Shown: in pieces, positions 11,791 through 23,709 of the stretch
Layout: each line of letters begins with the position of its first letter
Numbering within the stretch: the stretch's first letter is position 1
Assembly (NCBI GenBank): GCA_020152595.1
Contig: JAIGNY010004519.1
Coordinates: forward strand, 85,001-149,000
Length of the DNA: 64,000 bases
Reading direction: 5' to 3'
DNA from: Chiridota heheva
Taxonomy: Eukaryota; Echinodermata; Holothuroidea; Apodida; Chiridotidae
Notes under the pieces: model-generated
What the model was told of the DNA's origin: nothing
Database searches by the model: none
What the model saw: the letters and a program-made list of their open reading frames with translations, nothing else
Translations under genes and position numbers: made by a program

Positions 11791-12366
11791 TTAAAGAAAA
11801 CTTGCCTCGACATGCCACTAGTCCTATAACCAACTTGTTGGCAAAAATTAGCCACATTTCTAAAAGATTTGTGAGATAAGCACAAAATTTATTCCGATTC
11901 AATTTTGCTGTTCAACCCAACTTAAACTTCATTGACCAATTTTGAAAAACCAAAAGTTTTTTGGAAAATGGGATGAGTTGTGTGACACACTCCCCGGGTT
12001 CAATCTATCACTTGTTCGTTTGTCCCTCGGCTCAAAGGGGGTAATTGTAATTCAGTTTGAGGCAAAATCAAATAAGAACTTGCTGTTGACCTTTTTTTTT
12101 TTTTTTTTTCCTTGTTCGAAAATTGCGGCAACAAAAAAGGGGGAAATCTAAGAATATCATAATTTGAAAATCAGAAAAATTGAGCTATGGATTTAGTTAA
12201 ATCAGACCATGAATCAAGAAAATGTTAAATTGTGAATCAGAAAAGTGTATCACTTTGCACAAATATTAGTTTTCAGACTTTCTTATGTGGTAAAAGTCAT
12301 GCCATAATGGGACAAAGCTATTATGTCATATAAAAACATGGCAAAGAAAAAGAAAATGACACTTAC

Positions 12367-12672
12367 AGCAGCAGGGCTCAGTAAACCTGACTGGGCACCA
12401 CCCCCGGGTTCTGATATTACTGGTTGAGGTGAAATCAACTGTTCACTGGCTTGTGAATATGTCACTTCTTGTGGTGGAGCTTGAAATACAGTTCCTGGTT
12501 CAGCGCCTTGGGGTTGGGGTATCGTCCCAGCGATTGGAGCATGTGTGTAGATGGTTGGCTGTCCCTGTGAGGTTGTTGTGTGCTGGTATGCTTCAAGGCT
12601 AGTCGGGGGTAGGAACTGGGGCTGGTATGCTGCTGCAGGCATCTGGGGCTGACCAGCCATAGCAAGTGGGTG
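12367..12672 (-). CDS. Internal exon of a Pro/Gln-rich protein (102 codons)
   Basis: Excellent borders: upstream on the minus strand a pyrimidine tract ending CTCAAATTTCAG precedes the exon, and CTGCT/GTAAGT follows it. Both borders are phase 0. The peptide starts HPLAMAGQPQMPAAAYQPQF and continues low-complexity, rich in Pro, Gln, Ala, Thr and Gly (for example IAGTIPQPQGAEPG and EVTYSQASEQLISPQP), ending LLSPAA. No catalytic motif is present. Such segments are typical of disordered regions in RNA-binding or transcriptional proteins. The run MAGQP..AAAYQPQFLPP..LEAY faintly recalls the N-terminal region of RBFOX splicing factors, but the RRM domain is not seen in the window, so no symbol is given. 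It is probably joined to the exon at 20312-20560, which ends in phase 0. Confidence 0.72.
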
Positions 12673-14670
12673 CTGAAATTTGAGAAGGAAAAAAATGTAT
12701 TATATTTACTGTTGTTTCTTGTACTATAAATGTTGCATGTGGTGGGGAGGGGGTGGGGGCAAGGGGCTATGATCCCCTCACTTTTCAGGAATTCCCATTT
12801 TCCCCCCTCCCCCCACTTTTTCGGTCAAATCTAATTTGCTTTCCAGAAAAAATATTACAAAAAACTGAAAGTATGATCTAATCGACAGAATCAGAAAAAG
12901 AAAAGAAAACACTTTTCTCTCCTCCTGGTAAATTGGCTGAAAAAAGAAAGAATTGGTTACTGTACACTACATATTTATTTATCTACATTTCCATCATGTC
13001 TAGCTGTGTCGACAAAATACATGTCAATCAATTGGCAAATGTATGTCTTTCCGTGATACAAATATCCTTAATAATTAGGCAAAATTGATACCTGCATTTG
13101 GACAAAAAGATTATTAAAAGAGCACAAAATAAAGAGAGGCACATTAAGACAAATCAATCACCAATCTTCATACCATAACTGAATTTAAGATCAGGCAAAA
13201 TTTTGCACTATCTTTAGAAAAAAATACATTTCTGCTTTAAAACTATCTAACCACACAGATCATATTGAGCTTGTACGCCTAGGGCTATCCAATTCCCCAA
13301 TAACATGTTAGCAAAATCATATATGAAGTTTATTTGCATACATTTTAAAGTAACAGTGGTTTGATACTATAAGTTCTGGCTCAATTCTAATTCCCAACCA
13401 AAGTCAAAGGTCAAGTATTAAAGTGTACGGGAATATTCATTAATCTAATTCCAAGGAATACAAAAAAGAATGTGTATTAGTCCAATAAAGTAAAACAACA
13501 AATATCACAAACATGAAGGTACAAGAGTGAATATTCCTTGTTCTCAATACATCAGTCAATAAAATCTATGTGAACAGATGGTACGACAAAAGAACATATG
13601 TAATGTATCAACCCTGAAAAGTAATAATAACCACAAGCATTACAAACCTTCTGATACTGAAAAACAGGCAAACCAAGCATTTTTCCTACTTTGTGCAATT
13701 ATCCAAAGAACTGTGAACTACACACTTGTAATTTTTCTGATTTCTTCCCTCCACGAATTAAATTATAGCTTTTAAACGATAATATTATCACACCAAAGAA
13801 ATTGTATTCTTTACAAAATTTCAACCAGCACAATTAAGTTAAATATTGTTTCTGTTCCCGAAGTACTTTATTATCACTTCACAAGAGAGGAGAGATGGCT
13901 CTGATTACAACCATGACACCTTCGGGTTAAAATAAAGTACACTTTGTTGGCAACGTGTGTAACAGCATAATACACCAAAAAAAAAAACTTGAACACCAAG
14001 AAAGAAAACAACAAACTTAACAACAAAACCATATTACAGAGGCCATGTGACCTCTGTTGAACATGTGATTAAGCACGCAATATTGGAAGGATATTAAAAC
14101 CAAACGCAGTGAGTCATAAAGAATAGAAACATTTAATTGTGAAACAATGATCCTGCCTGTTCTTAAATGAATCAGCATCTGTATGTATGTATGCATGATG
14201 CATATGGCTATGAAAAGAGGTCAAAGGTCTACAGGCTAGTAGAGAATAATGAAAGATCTATAGGCGTATAGAGGCAACATAATTTGCTTCGAAACCTATT
14301 CAAAACCATCAAAATAACAACAAATCAACAGCGGTGAAACATTGACCACTTTACGTTTTAAATCTCAGGTATTAATTTGCATATTTTATGCAAATTTTAT
14401 TATGTATTTACAGGACAACCTTGGTATATTCTTTTGCAATTCCTTTCTTTCAAAGCCAAAGTCGTAACATCATCAACTTTTTCAATTTTTTTAATTTATT
14501 TATTTCAATAATAGAATCAAGGTTGTAATACGAAAAACATTTTGCCAAAGTTGTACCACTAAACTATGATTTTACCAAGGTGTTCGTGATTCAAATTAGG
14601 CCTAATTCAAATATCACAAAATGCTTGCTGAAAATATGGAAGCAAAGAGACTATACAATAACATTCCCGT
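12673..14670 (-). other. Probable intron, first part
   Basis: This interval lies between the two minus-strand exons. It holds a G-rich then C-rich patch (12738-12820), an A-run at about 13977, and otherwise AT-rich sequence with no exon-like island on either strand. Confidence 0.45.
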
Positions 14671-15026
14671 GAAAATAAAAACATTTGATAGCCTTTTAAA
14701 CATATCCGCTATAATATTTGATTACCATCAAATAAAAACATTTAATAGCCTTTTAAACATAAAAATAAAAACATTTGATAGCCTTTTAAACATAAAAATA
14801 AAAACATTTAATAGCCTTTTAAGCGTAACAATAAAGACATTTGATAGCCTTTTAAACATAAAAATAAAAACATTTGATAGCCTTTTAAACATAAAAATAA
14901 AAACATTTGATAGACTTTTAGACAAAAATAAAAACATTTGATAGCTTTTTAAACATAAAAATAAAAACATTTAATAGCCTTTTAAACATAAAAATAAAAA
15001 CATTTGATAGACTTTTAAACATAAAC
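14671..15026. repeat. 33-bp minisatellite, about 10 units
   Basis: The unit is about AAAATAAAAACATTTGATAG followed by CCTTTTAAACATA. An interruption near 14704-14730 (ATCCGCTATAATATTTGATTACC) and a short unit at about 14922 break the period. Since 33 is divisible by three, frames stay open on both strands and give 11-residue peptide repeats (plus strand IKTFDSLLNIK); I regard these as incidental. It lies inside the presumed intron of the minus-strand gene. Confidence 0.92.
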
Positions 15027-16089
15027 ATGAAATAGGTAATTCCCATTTTTAAAAAATTGAAGATGAGAAATGGTGAATAAATATCAGTAGAAGTGGTACC
15101 ATATGGAAAACCAAAACTTACCTCAATTGTCTGCTTACAAAACATATCTCTCAAAAGAACTTAGTCAATTTACGTCCAATGAAGTCGCTTAGTAACAAAA
15201 TCCTGCTTAAACCAAACAAGTTCTAACTGAAAAACAAATCAAACGGTAGGATTCCAAGCTGTAAAAACACCAGCCCCCTCGTCGATACAACAAAATAGTA
15301 CAGTTACAAATCTTAATTCTCACTCACACTTCTTCGAAACATACGGCCGAAAGAAACTGATACTTTCTTCCTAAGACAACACAACTGAAAACTTGTCTAC
15401 GCTAAATGATAACTTCATAAAAGTGCAGCTTATCTTTTTGAAAACTGATAACTTAAGGTACAACATAATAGCATAGAAAACTAAAGCCAAATTCACTTGT
15501 ATATAATTTTTGTAAAGGCATGTCTGGAATGCACTGCAGTCATTAGAGGGGTAAAAGATACATGCACATACCAATTGGTTTACAAACCTCATAAACATTT
15601 GGAGCTACCAAGAGGTACCACACCAGTAATACAAAGAACCTCATAAATACAAAGAACCTCGTCCATTTGTTTGACACTTTCAGATGGATGTTATGAGCGT
15701 CCCTAAACGCTCATCGCAACCATGAATTTCATAACGAGGAAGTAAATATAATCATCATCTTTATTTTGTCGTCCGTCGTCGGTAGCAATATTCAAATGAT
15801 TATTTTCACGAAGTCATCTCGGATGATTAATCTCGTCTTCTGTTTATTAAACCTCCTGATATGCCTCATAGAGCATTTCATTAATGAAGGTGAACACAGC
15901 ACACGGCAATATTAAGATAAAGTCAAAAAGGAGATCACTTTCTCATCCCTCAGTGGATATATGATTCGATTATGTGGATTAATAAATCCTGCTGTGTTCC
16001 GTAACAATCATCTCTGTGAACAAAAGCTCATATTTTGTGTCTGTATTCATTTACCTGAAACTACGAGTAATGTGGAAGGTTTACAGGAA
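15027..16089. other. Intronic or intergenic sequence, no feature
   Basis: Apart from a short direct repeat (CAAAGAACCTCATAAATACAAAGAACCTCG at about 15633-15662, in segments) and a small hairpin (GAGCGTCCCTAAACGCTC, about 15696), I see nothing that supports a gene or element. Confidence 0.4.
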
Positions 16090-16240
16090 TATTCCCGATG
16101 CTTGTGAATTTGTATTTTTATGATTTTTATGAAAACTTTTGGGGACAAAAGCTATGATTATATCATATTCTGTTTAGGCGTTATTACATTTCAAAGATTT
16201 CACCAATGTGTTGAAAACTGACCCGGCGCAGTACACATAT
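16090..16240. mobile_element. FB2-related left arm fragment
   Basis: GAATATTCCCGATG followed by TTATTACATTTCAAAGATTTCACC and GTGTTGAAAACTGACC follows the order of the FB2 left arm at 8900-9050. The matching right arm is not found downstream, so this is a truncated copy. A G/A-rich patch follows at 16265-16315. Confidence 0.6.
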
Positions 16241-17029
16241 GTTCTGCAGGTAATTCTCTTCCCAAAGTGTTGGGAGAAGGAGGAGGAAGGAGGGGGGAAA
16301 GGGGGTGGGGCATACTTTTCTCCACAAAGTAGGGAGGACAGTTTTTTCCCAACCTTACAGTAAGTCAGTCTATTATTTTTCAATTTTGCCGAAAAGTGAG
16401 GAGGGGACAGGTCCCCCATGTCACCCCAGGAATTATGGTCCTGGTGTTCTGTCATACTTTCCGCTCCAAGACATAAGTTTCATGTCTGACCCTTGAGACA
16501 TCCCTCCAAGTAGATGTCAAAAATATTTCTTCCTTTAAAATGATTTATGCATGTCCTGATCAAAATTCTTTAACGCTTTATGGAAACAAATGTTGTTTAT
16601 GTTTATCTTAAGACTTTTAACAGCTTTTTGTTAAATTTAAACTAAAGATCTCTGTAATTCTAGATATCATGACTTGGAGAAAAAAAAAAGGAGGGAGGGG
16701 GATGTCTTATTCCCTTGAGATTTCTAGTAGCAGATCTGGTAGAATATGTTAGCTTCCTCTGACAATGACTCATATCTTATGCTTTAGTCACAGCTGAGAG
16801 GATGATGACATGGCAGACTGCCAAGCAATTAGAATAATCCTGGTCCGCTTCATTAATGTCATCGCAATATCAGCTATCCTGATTGTACAACAATAAACAG
16901 AAGAGGGAGCGAACATCATCTTGTCTTCAGACAAATTCTTAGAATTTTCTTGAAACGTAACAGACTCAAAACATTTTTTTTGAATAAGTAATGATGAGTG
17001 ATGGTATTTACAAAGTTAAAAATAGGTAC

Positions 17030-17640
17030 CAATTTGATGTAAGAGGATTATTCCCATGGAATTTCATTTTTATGTACCTGATAAAGAAAAATTGAAGAAA
17101 GAAATTGGTAACAATTTATATAAAAAAAACATGTTGATATTTCATTCCTAGATAAAGTTATTGAACTTTAAACATTTTTTCTTGCATGCATAAAAATGAC
17201 TTTTGTGTCGAGTTTAAGTCATCATTATGATGTCATCACAGCACTTCATGTACTATCTTGATGTATTTCTTTGAAAATGAATCAATAATTTTTCATAATT
17301 CAATTAAGTTACATTAAGAACAGATTGGAAAACAGTATTGTAAATTCTATTTTACACTATACTTTATATTTTAAAAGAAAAAATGTTCCCAATCATTTTA
17401 AATATGAAATTAATTTTCAAATAAATAAATACAAGTAGTACAGAAGTGCTGTGATGACATCATAGACTCAGACCAACAATCGCTTTTATGCAGACAAAAA
17501 AAATCTTAAAAATTCAATTATTTCTTGTTGGAATAAGATATTAACTTGTTTTTTTCTTCCACCAATCTGTTTCTTTTATTGTCCCTTATTAAATACATTT
17601 AAATGAAATTCATTGGGAATATTCGTATCAAAATGAATAC
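17030..17640. mobile_element. FB3 foldback element
   Basis: Inverted arms of about 200 bp. Left: GATTATTCCCATGGAATTTCAT, then GAAATTGGTAAC, TGCATAAAAATGACTT, GATGTCATCACAGCACTTC (in segments). Right: GAAGTGCTGTGATGACATCA, then AACAATCGCTTTTATGCA, CACCAATCTGTTTC and ATGAAATTCATTGGGAATATTC. The centre (about 17265-17430) is AT-rich. It shares the general layout of FB1, FB2 and FB4 but not their sequence except for short motifs. No coding capacity. Confidence 0.78.
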
Positions 17641-17769
17641 ATTGATGGCATTTACTGAAATTACATTAAGTTTTAACGATTCATTTGCTGCAGATCAGTC
17701 ATGTCTAAGTTATATTATAGAGGACAACTCTCACTTGATTATCTTGCTTTTTTTTTCCGGAAATTTGTA

Positions 17770-18120
17770 TGGAAATATTAGCTTGCAGCACGCTTGCGAC
17801 AAGCTAACATTTTTAACTTGCGCAAGCATGCAACAAGCATGCTGCAAGCAAGTATTTGGAACAAATTAGCTTGCACAAGCTAGCAAAAACTATCTGCAAG
17901 CTTGCAAAACTTTTTGCAAGCTTGCATAAGCTAACAAATATTGTTGGCTAGCTTGTGCAAGCTAAGGTTAGCTTGCGCAAGCTAGTTGTTGTTCCAAATG
18001 CTAGCTTGCAGCACGCTTGCTGCAAGCTTGCAGCATGCTTGTGTGAGCTTGCAGAACGCTTGCGCAAGCTAAAAATTATTAGCTTGTCATAAGCATGCTG
18101 CAAGCTAAAATTTCTGTAAA
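17770..18120. mobile_element. AGCTTGC palindrome element, copy 1
   Basis: Nearly the whole 350 bp is built from variations of AGCTTGCAGCACGCTTGC, AAGCTTGCAAAC and TTGCGCAAGCTA, each locally self-complementary. The outer ends are inverted: GGAAATATTAGCTTGCAGCACGC at left and GCATGCTGCAAGCTAAAATTTC at right, the latter followed by TGTAAA. The second copy is at 59964-60343. It encodes nothing; the open frames through it are translations of the repeat. It is likely a non-autonomous element with a strong hairpin, and I do not recognise a named family. Confidence 0.75.
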
Positions 18121-18129
18121 GAAATGACT

Positions 18130-18395
18130 GTTATAAGTCTACTGTAGCAGAGTGATGTCATACACTCATTTTCTAATAAAAAAATTATCGAAAATTAATG
18201 TTTTTGTAATGATTACAAATATATTTTTCGAAATATATTCTGGTAATAAATTTTGGAGGATGTGATGTTACAACTAATTTCATGTCATAGTCACTTCTAG
18301 AGATAAGTGCATTGAACCTTAAACTTGAATAACCCTGCCCTTAACAGAATAACAGTTTTGTACAGTCTCTTCATTCTGCGCCTTTTAAAAGAAAG
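18130..18395. mobile_element. Diverged FB1-like remnant, second example
   Basis: Phrases AAGTCTACTGTAGCAGAGTG, GATGTCATACACTC, GATGTTACAACTAATTTCATG, CTTAAACTTGAATA and GTCTCTTCATTCTG follow the FB1 order with heavy divergence. It corresponds to 7440-7810. The sequence from 18396 to 19114 shows nothing nameable except a phrase shared with 1140 (GTCCAATCACATTGCAG, about 19059). Confidence 0.5.
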
Positions 18396-19114
18396 GTATT
18401 GTCCCATAAACAGCATTCATAAGTGAATGCCTCTGTACTGGCAACGTTGCTTCCGTTTTAATTTAAATTACTGATTGGGAGCAATCTGCAATGTTATCGA
18501 TCACACATCTGCTGAGCCAAACATAGGGGCCTACATGGTTATCAAAGAACACTGGAAGCACAGTTACCAGTGCAGAGGCGGTCACTTACAAATGTGTTTA
18601 AAAAATATAAAAAAAATTAATGGGACGATATCTCTCCTTTCAATATGTAGTATCCTCTTTCATACCGGATAAACAAAAGACAAACGAACTTAACTATATT
18701 GCACGATGGGTACTCATTAAAAACCTGGGTTGCCTTCCAATCTTATGTTGACATTTATTAATTTAAATATAACCATCAGTAACACCAAACTGACATCTTA
18801 ATTAACAACAGTTAAATTGATAACAGCTGTGTCACAAGTATGCACTTGAATGTCACATGAATGTATCAACACAAAGTAATTGGCATTCAGAAGACTTCCT
18901 ACCAAACAATGAGTGTAAATCAGAAATGCTGAAATCATAGGCAGGATTACAGGGGGAGCGCATTCTCCCCACTTTTTATCTGGTTTAATATCTTTTCTTT
19001 TGTTCGGTGATTTTTGTATCTTAGTATGATTTTGTTTAATGCAAGGAGTGTCCCCTCGCGTCCAATCACATTGCAGGCAACAAACTGAGTATGAAGCTTA
19101 TCTATTCAGCTATT

Positions 19115-19355
19115 TTAAAGGAGCACTAGACCGAAAAGCGAAGGCGCTCGTTTTTGCAAATTTTACAGATATATTATCCACGACAGAGTAATAAACCTCA
19201 GGCCTCCATAGCCCACAGATGATGTGAGCACAAAGGTCACTTGAATATTCATATTAACCAGAAAATTGCTGTACTATTGCGTGCCAGATAAGCATTTTAT
19301 TTTTAAGGACCACATAAAAATACGCCCTCACTTATCGGTCTAGTGCTCCTTTTAA
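19115..19355. mobile_element. Small TIR element, AGGAGCACTAGACC type
   Basis: The left end TTAAAGGAGCACTAGACCGA and the right end TCGGTCTAGTGCTCCTTTTAA are near-perfect inverted repeats, and the match continues inward (GCGAAGGCG against CGCCCTCAC). About 240 bp, with TTAA at both edges. Non-coding. A typical MITE by structure. Confidence 0.85.
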
Positions 19356-19430
19356 ACAAAGATTTCAAGATGTTAAATTCAACCTCCAAATAACTTCAAA
19401 AATAAAAGTAAACATAAGGGGCGCTTTGTA

Positions 19431-19510
19431 TTTAGGAGTGTGTTGAAATTAGGAGTGTATTGAAATTAGGAGTGTATTGAAATTAGGAGTGTGTTGAAAT
19501 TAGGGGTGTG
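19431..19510. repeat. 17-bp tandem repeat, about 4.7 units
   Basis: The unit AGGAGTGTGTTGAAATT occurs four times, with G/A variation at one position, then a final partial unit AGGGGTGTG. The last unit merges into a phrase related to the dispersed sequence at 1080. Confidence 0.9.
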
Positions 19511-19632
19511 CACCATCTGCACTATTCACATAGCAGAAAGCAAATTCAGATAAGCACGCATCAAATCTATATTTAAAAATTTAAGACAAGGGTGTTAAAA
19601 GATCAAATTTAAATCCAACCACCCAAAATGCG

Positions 19633-20246
19633 TTAAAAGGATATGTTTAGCGGTCAAGCGTGTTTATTTTATATGGAAGAGGACTTCAAAAGAAACAAAA
19701 TGATGAAGAAAGCATTCAAAACTCTTATTCAATTAAGGAGATATTTAAGTTTTAAGATTGGTGTCATTTCTGTAGAAATGACTGAAATCAGACTAGTTGT
19801 GATGTCATAGCCTCAGATTCCTCAGTCTTTATGTATTCTATCATATTATGTACTGCGATTTTGTGGCTTAAAAACCATGGGATATGACAAAAAAGTAGTA
19901 AAACTGAATCTAGGAAGGGTACTTATAATATACCACCTGAAGAAAGTTTGAGGAAAAATAATTTAAATAGTGAAACAATTAAATAAACTTTCTTTAAAAT
20001 ACATAAAGACTTTGAGGAATCTGAGGCTGTGACATCACAACTAGTCTGATTTCAGTCATTTCTACAGAAATGATATCAATCTTTAAACTTGAATATCTCC
20101 TTAACGAAATAAGATTTTGCAATGCTTTCTTCACCATTGTGTTTCTTTTAAAGTCCTCTTTCATATAAAATGGACATGCTTGACCACTGTACTAAGTCCT
20201 CTTCCATATAAGATGGACATGCTTGACCCTTGAACTAATCCTTTAA
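19633..20246 (+). mobile_element. FB1 foldback element, copy C, with duplicated right tip
   Basis: Left arm starts TTAAAAGGATATGTTTAGCGG, the centre contains AACTGAATCTAGGAAGGG, and the right arm ends CTAATCCTTTAA. The outer right tip is present twice: CCTCTTTCATATAAAATGGAC at about 20154 and CCTCTTCCATATAAGATGGAC at about 20198. It lies a few dozen bases downstream, on the minus strand, of the donor of the 20312-20560 exon, so it sits at the start of that gene's intron. Confidence 0.9.
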
Positions 20247-20311
20247 TGATCAAAACTTAAAAATAAAAAGTTCATATAAATGAATAAAATATAATGTAAT
20301 AATCATCAAAC

Positions 20312-20560
20312 CTGTCTTAATATCAACTGATTAACATGAAACATGCCAGGCTGATGCACAAGCTGTGGCACATTTTGCACTATGTGTTGCTGCTGAGGGT
20401 GTGGCGACATGCTTTGTGGAATGTGCTGGGGCGGCTGCTGAAAAAATGGCTGTCCCGCCTGCGGCAATCGGTGCGAAATGTGGTGAAAGTTTTGCGGAAA
20501 AGATGGAGACACCTGCATGGGTTGAATCATCTTGATCGGAGTTCTGATGATTCCTTCTGA
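20312..20560 (-). CDS. Exon of a Pro/Gln/His-rich protein (about 83 codons)
   Basis: The donor CAG/GTTTGA at 20311 is acceptable and in phase 0. At the upstream side two acceptors compete: TTTTTAAG/TCAGAAGG (start 20560, phase 0, peptide SEGIIRTPIKMIQPM) or TTAAGTCAG/AAGG (start 20556). The former matches the phase-0 pattern of the 12367-12672 exon. The peptide is dominated by Gln, Pro and His (GQPFFQQPPQHIPQSM, PHPQQQHIVQNVPQLV) and ends VNQLILRQ. No domain is recognised; it looks like a disordered region. If spliced directly to 12367-12672 the frame is kept. Other exons of the gene are not found in the window, and a start codon inside this exon (Met in IKM) is possible. Confidence 0.65.
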
Positions 20561-21775
20561 CTTAAAAATAACTCCGCATTTACTACACTCTGCCTAAACT
20601 CAACTGTGCTAAACCAAATATAACAGTTTGTTGTAACACACAAGGAACTATAGCTACACAAATTCATTGTGAATAAAGTAAAACCTCTGTGAAAATCTTT
20701 ATCTTTTCTCAGTTTTGAACCAATGCAATGCATATACCTACCTGTACTTTCCAAAGTTTTAGTGATAAGGAAAAGATTAGGTTTGATAATATAATTATGT
20801 TCATTTTTATCCTGTTCCCATGGCTTTCTTAAATACAAGAAATCTGTATGTCTGTCTGCTTCAATGGGAAAAGATTTGGAAGCAAATGAAATGCTACCAG
20901 GCATTGACAGGATTCTCCTGCTGAAATTGGGGAAGCGAGGGGTGGGGTGGGGAGAGGAGGGGGGGGGGAGGAGTCAAAAATTCAAAGTTTGCCTTGGAAA
21001 TTGTAACATGCATGTACAGCCCCATCCAAATATCATTTTCAATAAATCCCTTATAATCAATATTCTGTTTATATATATTTTACTTTTCAATATTTTCTGG
21101 CACATGATTGTCATGTTTGACTAAGAAACCCTCCCTAAATCAACCAATGCTTCATAAAAAAAACTCCCCCCTCCCCTCCCCTTGTTAATGGTTTTAAAAT
21201 GTATTTTTGGAAATATTTTAAAAGGTATATGGATACAAAGAAAAAACTGTTTTTTATTACTTTTGGCAGACTACAATCTATTAAGTATTTGAAGAGTTTA
21301 AAGCAAAGATTTTAACCAACACAGCTGACTATCATGTTGTACGGGGAAGGGGGTGCACCATTGCAAATGTTTGTTTTGCCAGGTCTAACAAACTTCAGAC
21401 TTATTGAAAATTGGGAGGTGGGGTGGACAAAGGAAGGGGATGGGGGTCCCATGGGGGTCTGCCATTATATTGGTATACTTTTAGGTGCTGCCATTTGTGG
21501 CAAACACTTAGATGAAAATATCTCTCTTGCAATACTAATACCACGGCATCAATGATGCAATACTTCAACAAATGTAACATGACCTTGTGTTGCGCCAGTC
21601 TGGCAAATCCTTCCATGCCAATAAATCTTTTCAATAAAGTGTGGGGTAGGGATTAATTAGCTTTGATAAAACCTTTAAAGCCTAAACAAACAATTTATTC
21701 AGAGACACTGTGAACCACAGAAAACGACAAAGAAGATTTTTTTTTAAACTTGGTAATTGCATAATTCCAAATAAT

Positions 21776-21813
<38 letters not shown>

Positions 21814-23339
21814 CAAAGAAGTAAGACCTCAGAACTCACCCCCGGCAGCTTTAGCAACAATTCGTTTACAAGCTTCGCACTCACAAATGCTTCGACCAAT
21901 GGCATTTGTTTTTATTGTTGATATCTTGCAAATCCAAATTGATTAACACCACAATATGATCCTTTTAAGTATACATCAATACAGACATGACACAACTGTC
22001 ATATGGTTATGAGACGCCATACATCCTTACAGTCATCACGAAGCAAATGCTGTCATTAAATCAACCACAGAATGTATGCAAACTTTATTTGTCAAAGAAA
22101 TTTAGTAACTCCGCAGTCACTCCAACAAGCCTCAAGACCGCCTGAAGAATCTCGTAGGGGAAAGTTAAAAAAGCTAATTAGTTTTAAAAAGAGACACAAA
22201 AGAGACATTGTACACAGGCTTTCGAAAACGTGTTACAAGTAAAATTCACCCTATCGAAAAATATGACAGATGCTTCTACAATTTCATATGGAAACGATTG
22301 TGGTGAAAAAGGCTCCCGTCTTAATTTGAATTTAACAAAAAACAGCACCAAAGTCGATACAGCCTGAAGTATTCAACACTGAGCGCATCTACCTGAAAAC
22401 AGAGACGAGTTTGTTCTGGTGTAAACCTGAGATGGTACGCAGATGAAGAAAAAAAACAAAAAAACTACATGTATAAAAGAAAGCACTAACTTCGGTAGAA
22501 ACACACACTTAAAGCAGACTTGGCAATTAAAATAATGATTGTGTTTTTACCCTCGAGAATTTTCTTGCTAAGCAAAGTGATTTTTTTTTTTTTTTTATAG
22601 AAAAGTTTGCCGACATTAAAGTTCAACAATCGGACTGCATTGAATTCTTACACATTAATTAAAACATCATCCTTAATTGTTCCGATTTAGTACATGATAA
22701 AATATTCCATTTTTGAAAACGGAAAACACCCAATAAAGAGACTAAAGATTTATTTAAGATGGTAAAGAATAGTATTTATAACCTACTACCAGATTAATAA
22801 CGAGCTTAAACATCCCTTTTATTAGACAAATGAATCGAACATACAGATCCTGTGGGAAATGTAACTCCTTGAGGAATTTTCCGTTAACTTGAGTAAGACT
22901 TGACATCATTAAGAAAATTCATGCTGGCTGTTGCAGATGGCCGTCAGGTAATCAACTCTCGGGTGTTATTTTTCTCACATAGGAGGAATATTAATTTATC
23001 TCCGAACAAAAAGGTCAATTGCCAATGAGTCATAATGGAGGAAGAAACAAAAAAAATCATGAGAAGATGTGACGAAATTACGCTTATTTCTAGGATGCAG
23101 TACTGTTTCTTAAATTTTGGAGACGTCAATTGTCTTTAAAGTCAATAGGGATTTACAAGAAATTTGTTCAAAACTGATGATTTTGAGAAAAAAGTACCTT
23201 CATGGAATTTATTTTTCTTTCAATATGACTGTGATCCATGTCTATAACATAGACAGTTTATGAAAAGCAATTTTCAGAATACATTTCTCTCTTTACTTTT
23301 TTTTTCTCAAAAATTAGGCAAATGGTGGCCATTTTGAAT
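20561..23339. other. Upstream intron or flank, no clear exon
   Basis: Contains G-rich patches (20935-20970 and 21340-21450), a C-rich patch (21167-21181), a 31-base A-run (about 21780-21810) and a T-run (about 22585). The A-run is not preceded by a recognisable retroposed gene. A patch with somewhat more CpG and mixed composition lies at 21830-21860. Nothing here supports a gene. Confidence 0.4.
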
Positions 23340-23637
23340 GTTGCATAACACCTCAATGTTTACTACGACGACGAGTGAACACACAATTACAATGACGGGG
23401 TCATCACTTGCGTATTCGGTTATGATAGTAACAATGCTATCACGAAACGCTTAATTCGACCCAGACGAGAACACAGGCACAACGTACGGACAGACATAAT
23501 ATCGACAACCAAGTCAATGTCCACGGCCTTTGATAATCAGTTGTGGTGCACTGGCGTGTCTACCCAACCCAGGCTTGAACCCAGGGCCTCGTGGTCTGTA
23601 GAAAGGTATGATAACCGCTACACCACAGTTAGTAGAC
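23340..23637 (-). mobile_element. Possible tRNA-derived SINE or tRNA pseudogene
   Basis: On the minus strand 23637-23558 is 80 nt that folds roughly as a tRNA: acceptor strands GTCTACT and GGTAGAC pair over seven bases (one G-T), an A-box-like TGTGGTGTAGCGGTTATCA follows, and a B-box-like GGGTTCAAGCC lies near the 3' end. The T-stem is imperfect. The following 200 bp on the same strand (to about 23340) is GC- and CpG-richer than its surroundings, as expected for a SINE body, but a second copy is not seen in this window. Confidence 0.5.
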
Positions 23638-23709
23638 ATATTTACTACTGTATATTGAATGATGTATATTGAATGATTTTAAATTAGTTTTCATGTCAAT
23701 GCAGAGTTA

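Noticed and set aside
21700-21830. Processed pseudogene ending in the long A-run
   Set aside because: The sequence before the A-run has no recognisable coding content, and no target duplication is visible.
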